From the NCBI GenBank assembly GCA_943846755.1, contig OX044365.1, positions 992,001 to 1,056,000 of the forward strand: 64,000 nt of DNA, written 5' to 3'. This document shows, in pieces, positions 59,162-64,000 of this stretch (within the stretch, counting starts at the first letter, position 1; each line of letters begins with the position of its first letter). This DNA is from UBA8752 sp002336475 (GTDB lineage: Bacteria > Bacteroidota > Bacteroidia > Flavobacteriales_D > Sanyastnellaceae). The notes beneath the pieces are model-generated. The model saw nothing but the letters and a program-made list of their open reading frames with translations, was not told the origin of the DNA and made no database searches. Made by a program: the position numbers and the translations under genes.

Positions 59162-60637
59162 TCATTTCCCGCGTCCCCGCAAGACAATCCACACCGTGTA
59201 GGTGAGGATTTTAATGTCCAGCGCAAGGGACATGTTTTCCATGTAGATCAGGTCAAAGCGCAACCGCTGGACCATTTCCTCTACATTTTCGGCGTATCCA
59301 TATTTGACCTGGCCCCATGAAGTGATGCCGGGACGAACCTTGTGCAGGTGGTGGTAATGCGCGGCCCTTTCCGAAATCAAATCAATGTAATGCTGCCGCT
59401 CAGGACGTGGCCCTACCAAGGACATTTCGCCAATCAGCACATTGAAAAACTGCGGCAATTCATCCAAGCGGGACTTCCTCAAAAAACGCCCCACCACGGT
59501 GATTCGTGGATCGTGATCGCTTGACAACTGCGGACCGTTGCGCTCTGAGCCCACATACATCGATCGGAATTTGTGGATCATAAAAGGCACGCCCCATCGC
59601 CCTACGCGCTCTTGATGAAAAAACACCGGCCCTTTGGATGAGAGCTTCACTGCAACCGCAATGGCCAACAGCAGTGGCGTCAGCAACAAGAGCGCAACAC
59701 TGCTGATGACCACATCCATTGCCCGTTTGACCGCCACTTGCCAAGCCGGCATTATTTCCTTTCGAATGGCGATCAGCGGCGCGCCAAACAGGCTTTGCAT
59801 CCGCACCATGCCACTGAGGATGTCGTAGATGTCAGGAATGATTTTGATCCCTACTCCCGTCCCTTCTAAACGGTTGATGATGGACTCCAATTCTCCGTGT
59901 TCCGAGCTGCGAACTGCAAGGATCACCTCCTCAATGGCATGCTCATTGATGAGCTCTCCCATCTGTTCAGTAGACCCCAAACATGGGATCCCCTCCAACG
60001 TTCTGCAGTCTTCTTGGCCGACTTGGATAGAGCCCACGAACCTGAATCCAGGATTGCGACGAAGCGCCCTGATTTCACGGATGGTCGAAACAGCCTGCTC
60101 ATTGCACCCTACAATCAGCGTATTGAATGCGAGCTCCCCCCTGTGCACCTTCTTTACTGTTCGGGTCGTCTGTGGCAAACGGACCGCAATCACCAGTGCA
60201 GACTGGGCTACAAACAAGACCAACAGCGACTGGTAGTATTGGGTATAGCTGCTGATGGCGTCGTCCAGAATCAAGACAAAAAACAAAATCAAAGACCCTA
60301 CCAGCGTCGCCAACAGCACCTGTCCCACTTCCATCGATCGGTGGCGGCGGTAAGGATTGCCATGCATTCCCGCCAGTCCGTACAACCCCATCCAGAACAT
60401 GGGAACGAACATGAGGCCATACCGAAAGTTGCCATCCATCCACATGGCCTCGGGGAACCAGGCATCCCGGAACGCAGGCGCAAACTCCAACTCATGCTTG
60501 CGGTAGAGGTACAAGGACGTCCACGCCACCGCTGAGGCCAACACATCGCCCACAACATATCGCGCCGAGGCCATGTTGCGCGACAGCGCAGTAATGGGCT
60601 TGACCAAAGTGGGGGGAAGTGTTGGTGAAACGCTCAT
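59162..60637 (-). CDS. Exopolysaccharide polyprenyl glycosylphosphotransferase (WcaJ/WbaP type)
   Basis: The 491-residue protein transfers a sugar-1-phosphate to undecaprenyl phosphate, the first step of exopolysaccharide, capsule or O-antigen synthesis. The N-terminal half has four or five membrane segments and a Rossmann-like CoA-binding-type domain (NTLIVGCNEQAVSTIREIRAL). The C-terminal half is the bacterial sugar transferase domain: KRAMDVVISSVALLLLTPLLL, GPVFFHQERVGRWGVPFMIHKFRSM, the catalytic KSRLDELPQFFNVLIGEMSLVGPRPER and RPGITSWGQVKYGYA. Start MSVSPTL at 60637 (ATG) is preferred over a TTG three bases upstream. Its ATG shares one base with the stop of the preceding lipoprotein gene (TGATG), so translational coupling is likely. 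No other glycosyltransferase genes are in the window. Confidence 0.95.
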   Translation of the reverse strand: MSVSPTLPPTLVKPITALSRNMASARYVVGDVLASAVAWTSLYLYRKHELEFAPAFRDAWFPEAMWMDGNFRYGLMFVPMFWMGLYGLAGMHGNPYRRHRSMEVGQVLLATLVGSLILFFVLILDDAISSYTQYYQSLLVLFVAQSALVIAVRLPQTTRTVKKVHRGELAFNTLIVGCNEQAVSTIREIRALRRNPGFRFVGSIQVGQEDCRTLEGIPCLGSTEQMGELINEHAIEEVILAVRSSEHGELESIINRLEGTGVGIKIIPDIYDILSGMVRMQSLFGAPLIAIRKEIMPAWQVAVKRAMDVVISSVALLLLTPLLLAIAVAVKLSSKGPVFFHQERVGRWGVPFMIHKFRSMYVGSERNGPQLSSDHDPRITVVGRFLRKSRLDELPQFFNVLIGEMSLVGPRPERQHYIDLISERAAHYHHLHKVRPGITSWGQVKYGYAENVEEMVQRLRFDLIYMENMSLALDIKILTYTVWIVLRGRGK

Positions 60638-61533
60638 CAATAAGTCAGGATGCGCAAGTTGTCCAATCCTACCGACCCGGTCTCCCTGCCCGCCTCAAGG
60701 ATGCATTCAAAGTAAACTTCGAAATGGTCTGCAGGGCCTTGGGCAGAGATGGTGGCGGCCAAATCCACATACAGTTTGTTCCAAACCTCGGTCTCGCCCG
60801 CCGCTTCAGTCGGGTTGATTATCAAGGTCAGGTGCTTGGTCTCCTGTCCGCTTCTAAACCCATAAAGCCCAACTGCAAAAGACTGATCACAGCGGTAATC
60901 CAGCTCGAAAAAGGCAGGCAACCCCGCATCCAAGCTAAATTCTTGTTCCACCGTTCGAACCCTCACCAAAGGAGCGTCCACATTGACCTCGATTCTCCCT
61001 GACTTTTCTCCTTCAAACACCTCACCTTCAGCTCCTGTGCGGTCCAGACCGCTCCCGGCGACCAGGCTGCCAAAAACGTTGGAATTCTCAAAATCTTCTA
61101 CGGGGATGAACCGCACATTTTCCACAAGCTCAATGGCCGGAAGCAGCGTATCGCGTGAACCTGGCTCCCCAGCAACCACATGTTCCACTGTCGTGTAAAA
61201 AGGATAAGGAGAACGGCTATTGCTGATGCCGTTTTCCCGGATTCCAGCGAGCAAGGTTACCGGCGCGCCGTTTGCATCCGAGGGAAGAATGGGAACGATG
61301 GCTGGCAGCGGAAATATTCCGATCACATCCGTGGCGCTGTACACCCACAAATCGGTAATGTTGGTGGACGACGTCCCTTGGTCCTCATCAGGGGCAAAAG
61401 TCAACTCCGGAACGATCAAGTAGCTGGGAATGTCCTGCTGTGGATCCATCATAGAACAGCCCCAAAGTCCAAGCAGGACCATGCTCAATTGCAAGGGGGC
61501 AGAACAGACACGGAAGATGCGGCGCAGGCGCAT
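60637..61533 (-). CDS. Lipoprotein coupled to the exopolysaccharide transferase, unknown function
   Basis: The roughly 298-residue protein has a lipoprotein signal (APLQLSMVLLGLWGC, lipobox LWGC). The mature part begins IPSYLIVPELTFAPDEDQGTSSTNITDLWVY and continues as beta-rich domains, the second (about 140-290) resembling a jelly roll. Similar proteins are common in Flavobacteriales, but no function is recognised. It is transcribed just before the glycosylphosphotransferase and overlaps it by one base, suggesting a role in polysaccharide export or surface attachment. An alternative ATG at 61569 (MKPLLFTIT) and an even longer frame to 61656 exist; 61533 gives a signal peptide of normal length. 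Confidence 0.78.
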   Translation of the reverse strand: MRLRRIFRVCSAPLQLSMVLLGLWGCSMMDPQQDIPSYLIVPELTFAPDEDQGTSSTNITDLWVYSATDVIGIFPLPAIVPILPSDANGAPVTLLAGIRENGISNSRSPYPFYTTVEHVVAGEPGSRDTLLPAIELVENVRFIPVEDFENSNVFGSLVAGSGLDRTGAEGEVFEGEKSGRIEVNVDAPLVRVRTVEQEFSLDAGLPAFFELDYRCDQSFAVGLYGFRSGQETKHLTLIINPTEAAGETEVWNKLYVDLAATISAQGPADHFEVYFECILEAGRETGSVGLDNLRILTY

Positions 61534-61675
61534 GTAGGCTCGGGTTATGGTGAAGAGAAGAGGCTTCATACCCTGCGGCATCATCCTCATTCCATGGCCC
61601 GAACGCCGGAGGAACGTCCTTTCATGTGCGCAAGCCTTGATAGTTTTCCACATCACCGTTGGTGGATAGCTTGGA

Positions 61676-64000
61676 TCAACGCAAAATGTTGATGTATCCC
61701 GTCTTCCTGATGATTCGGCGCACTACCGATGTCGGATCCCGGTAAGTGACTTGGAAGGCATAGATCCCATCGCGCACATAGAACAGCTTCTCATCAAGGG
61801 GCCGACCATCATCGCGGAATCCGCCCGTCCAATACTCTTCGGGATTCTGGGTTTGCCACACCATACCTCCCCAACGGTCAAAGATCTTGAGCTCATATTC
61901 TTCGGGCGCGCACTCAAACACCGGCCGCCATGCATCGTTGATGAGGTCTCCGTCAGGCGTGAACCCCGAAGGAGCAAAGACGGCACATCCGCAAGGCACC
62001 TCGACCACAAGAATCGAGTCTTCTACTGTCCCACAGTCGGTCGAATGTGAGGCTACATAAAGCCCCGCTTCTGATATGACACGGACGCTTCCCGTCTCGC
62101 CATCGTCCCAAAAGACAGGGTCTGGGGTGCCTGTATTGACACTCTGGGACTGCCCCTCACACAGCTCAATGTATTCGGGAAGGCCCATCGGTGATAAAGC
62201 CCCAGTAGGCACAGCAATGGACCCTGCGACATCACAGCCTGTTTCCACTTCGCTGGCCACGAAGAAATACACCCCAGGCTCGGTCACTGTAAGCCCCGAA
62301 GGATCTGCAACCACCCCGTCCACTTCCCAATCACTCCAACCAACAGGCCATGGAACGAAAGCGAAATCACCGGGACACAAAGGCGGCAATTCGAACCCTG
62401 GCGCCGTTGCGCTCTGGGGCCACACATAAGTACTGTCCTCTCCGGAGCATTCGGGCAATGGTGAAACGGTCACAGACTGCCACCCCGCAGCATCTCCTGT
62501 CCAAGACCACCCCGTGGAACCATCTGACCACAAGGGGGCTGTGACGCCCGCCAAAGGCACAATGTCCAACGTCGCATCTTGACCGGGGCACAGGGTGACC
62601 GTATCGGGCAAGCCCGGATCGGGAACTTGGTAAACAGAAACTGTGGTGGTGAGCGTGGCGGTGGTCCCACATATGTCCGTCACGGCGGCGGCGTAGTCCG
62701 TGGTGACCAGAGGTGTTGCGAGCGGCTGTTCAGCAGCAGCATCGTCCAAATCCCCCGCTGGCGACCACAGCACGGCCGCACCTGTGCCCGCATTGAGCAG
62801 CAGGCTTATGCCTGACCCCGCACATGCGGCAAAATCTGTGGCAAGTGTGGGGATGTCCGGGATCAAAAGGTCAATGCTGTAATCCAGCTCCAGCGGACAA
62901 CCGGTGGACACGTCGGTGTAGGTCAGGCTGTAAACACCAGCCTCTGCAGCCCAAGGAGAAGCTACAGCCATGCCGTCAACGGTCCAATCTTGGGTCCCTG
63001 CAGGCCATGGAATGTCCTCGGACGCACCTGCGCAGAACGGGCCCAAAGCGTTTAGGGACACCACATTCGGGTACAGTGCGCCGATCGTGGTGCTCGCAGT
63101 ACCCACGCACCCTCCATCTCCAGTAACCTCTACTGTTTGAACCCCGGTAGCATTGCCCATCCAATCCCCGCCTAAGGTTCCATCGGTCCATTCAGCAGTA
63201 GCACCCGGCGGAACAGGGACGGAAAGCGACACCTGTTCTCCGGGACAGAACTCAGCACTGGCAGGCAGGGTGGGCTGAGGCAAAGGCAGAACATTGACCG
63301 TGGTCTCCTCGGTGAGCACATCGCCACACACGTCAGTCCAGACCACGTCGTAATCAGTGGTCACCAGCGGTTCCGCATTGGTAACCGCTGCCGTAGGATC
63401 GCTTAGACCGTCGATTGGTGTCCATGTGATGGTGCCACTTTGCGCCCCTTGTAGCACCAATTCCACACCCTCGCCTTCGCACACTTGGTGCTCAGGAGGA
63501 AGTCCCAGGGCAGACGTGGTGACGCACACCTCTTGGGCATTGCTCGAACCGCCTGTAGACCCAGTAAAACCCCACCACAGCTGCGTCTCACCACCAAATA
63601 TTTCACCGGATAAATCACCGGTCCACGACAACCGCAATTCACAATCGAAATACACCTGCAACTCCTGCGTCACAGGGTCCCATTCCACCTTGAACTGGTG
63701 CGGTTGTCCGTCCTCAATGTTGGCCCCATCGGAACGGGCAGAAACAGGACCATCGAGGTTGAAAAATGGGATGTTGTGGTTGTTCACCCCGTCTCTAAAA
63801 ATGCAAACGTGGTCCTGGACCGGGTCTGCAAAATTGCCGTTTTGCCAGGTGTCAATTTCGACCCCCAGGCTGCTGCCCGGCACATCTGACCCTAAGAACT
63901 CATTGATTCCACCCAATGCAAAAGGGCCGAAGTCCTGCATGACAAAGGCAATCCCATCCGCACCTGTGGCGTCTTGGTTGCCCAAATACACTTCTGCTCT
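61676..64000 (-). CDS. Lectin-like secreted protein with T9SS type B domain (5' end outside window)
   Basis: The frame is open to the window edge; at least 774 residues are visible. The N-terminal visible part (YLGNQDATGADGIAFVMQDF, SSLGVEIDTWQNGN, HQFKVEWDPVTQELQVYFDC, QLWWGFTGSTGGSSNAQEVC) is an L-type legume-lectin-like domain. A series of Ig-like or gliding-protein repeats follows (WTPIDGLSDPTAAVTNAEPLVTTDYDVVWTDVCG and two similar copies). The last 85 residues (CAVFAPSGFTPDGDLINDAWRP, then FDRWGGMVWQTQNP) are the T9SS type B gliding-motility sorting domain. It is a probable sugar-binding surface protein. The 19 bp between its stop and the lipoprotein frame (61657-61675) suggests one operon. 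Confidence 0.93.
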   Translation of the reverse strand, partial: RAEVYLGNQDATGADGIAFVMQDFGPFALGGINEFLGSDVPGSSLGVEIDTWQNGNFADPVQDHVCIFRDGVNNHNIPFFNLDGPVSARSDGANIEDGQPHQFKVEWDPVTQELQVYFDCELRLSWTGDLSGEIFGGETQLWWGFTGSTGGSSNAQEVCVTTSALGLPPEHQVCEGEGVELVLQGAQSGTITWTPIDGLSDPTAAVTNAEPLVTTDYDVVWTDVCGDVLTEETTVNVLPLPQPTLPASAEFCPGEQVSLSVPVPPGATAEWTDGTLGGDWMGNATGVQTVEVTGDGGCVGTASTTIGALYPNVVSLNALGPFCAGASEDIPWPAGTQDWTVDGMAVASPWAAEAGVYSLTYTDVSTGCPLELDYSIDLLIPDIPTLATDFAACAGSGISLLLNAGTGAAVLWSPAGDLDDAAAEQPLATPLVTTDYAAAVTDICGTTATLTTTVSVYQVPDPGLPDTVTLCPGQDATLDIVPLAGVTAPLWSDGSTGWSWTGDAAGWQSVTVSPLPECSGEDSTYVWPQSATAPGFELPPLCPGDFAFVPWPVGWSDWEVDGVVADPSGLTVTEPGVYFFVASEVETGCDVAGSIAVPTGALSPMGLPEYIELCEGQSQSVNTGTPDPVFWDDGETGSVRVISEAGLYVASHSTDCGTVEDSILVVEVPCGCAVFAPSGFTPDGDLINDAWRPVFECAPEEYELKIFDRWGGMVWQTQNPEEYWTGGFRDDGRPLDEKLFYVRDGIYAFQVTYRDPTSVVRRIIRKTGYINILR

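Overview
This window looks like chromosomal DNA of a G+C-rich member of the Bacteroidota, most likely a marine or aquatic Flavobacteriales-type lineage. The signs are many secreted multidomain proteins with type IX secretion (T9SS) sorting domains of type A and type B, cysteine-rich repeats of the 'GCTDxxACNYDxxATxDDGSC' kind, lipoproteins, absent Shine-Dalgarno sequences, and several genes that seem to start at TTG or GTG. The genus cannot be named from sequence reading alone.

Left part (1-22 kb). A truncated secreted protein and a tRNA-Arg(TCT) are followed by a lipoprotein asparaginase/isoaspartyl peptidase, an outer-membrane porin-like protein, a secreted PHB-depolymerase-type esterase, an Omp85-type barrel, a DEAD-box RNA helicase with a Lys/Gly-rich tail, a secreted metallophosphoesterase and a DUF1028 protein. 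Next is a two-gene RND efflux operon whose permease is fused to a TolC-like outer-membrane factor. The last gene here is a HYR-like T9SS cargo protein with a tract of alternating Asp and Glu.

Centre (22-51 kb). This is the most unusual part. Four large secreted proteins (22174-26136, 30578-36277, 36312-40256, 45888-47729) are built from one shared set of modules: M43 metalloprotease, LVIVD 'choice-of-anchor' propeller, endonuclease I, DSC repeats, Asp-rich thrombospondin-3-like repeats, a MAM-like jelly roll, a beta domain and a C-terminal dockerin-like calcium-binding domain. They look like products of duplication and domain shuffling. The 30578 gene carries 13 copies of a 62-residue (186 bp) repeat. 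Interspersed are a type B T9SS cargo protein with a small metal-binding-like protein, an FG-GAP/UnbV protein, an M14 carboxypeptidase, a di-heme peroxidase, a SLC13-type transporter and an endonuclease/exonuclease/phosphatase-family enzyme. From 51.8 kb down to 40.3 kb seven genes run on the minus strand with short gaps or overlaps.

Right part (51.9-64 kb). Housekeeping genes come first: an RlmD-like rRNA methyltransferase, a PyrR-like phosphoribosyltransferase, shikimate kinase, ClpB (interrupted by a one-base frameshift in this sequence) and a fumarylacetoacetate-hydrolase-family enzyme. They are followed by an OmpA-family protein, a polyprenyl glycosylphosphotransferase that starts exopolysaccharide synthesis, a translationally coupled lipoprotein, and a truncated L-type-lectin/T9SS type B protein.

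Together the window describes a surface-active heterotroph that exports proteases, nucleases, phosphatases and adhesin-like proteins. No CRISPR array, insertion sequence, prophage or rRNA operon was seen. All functional names are by motif recognition; no database search was run.
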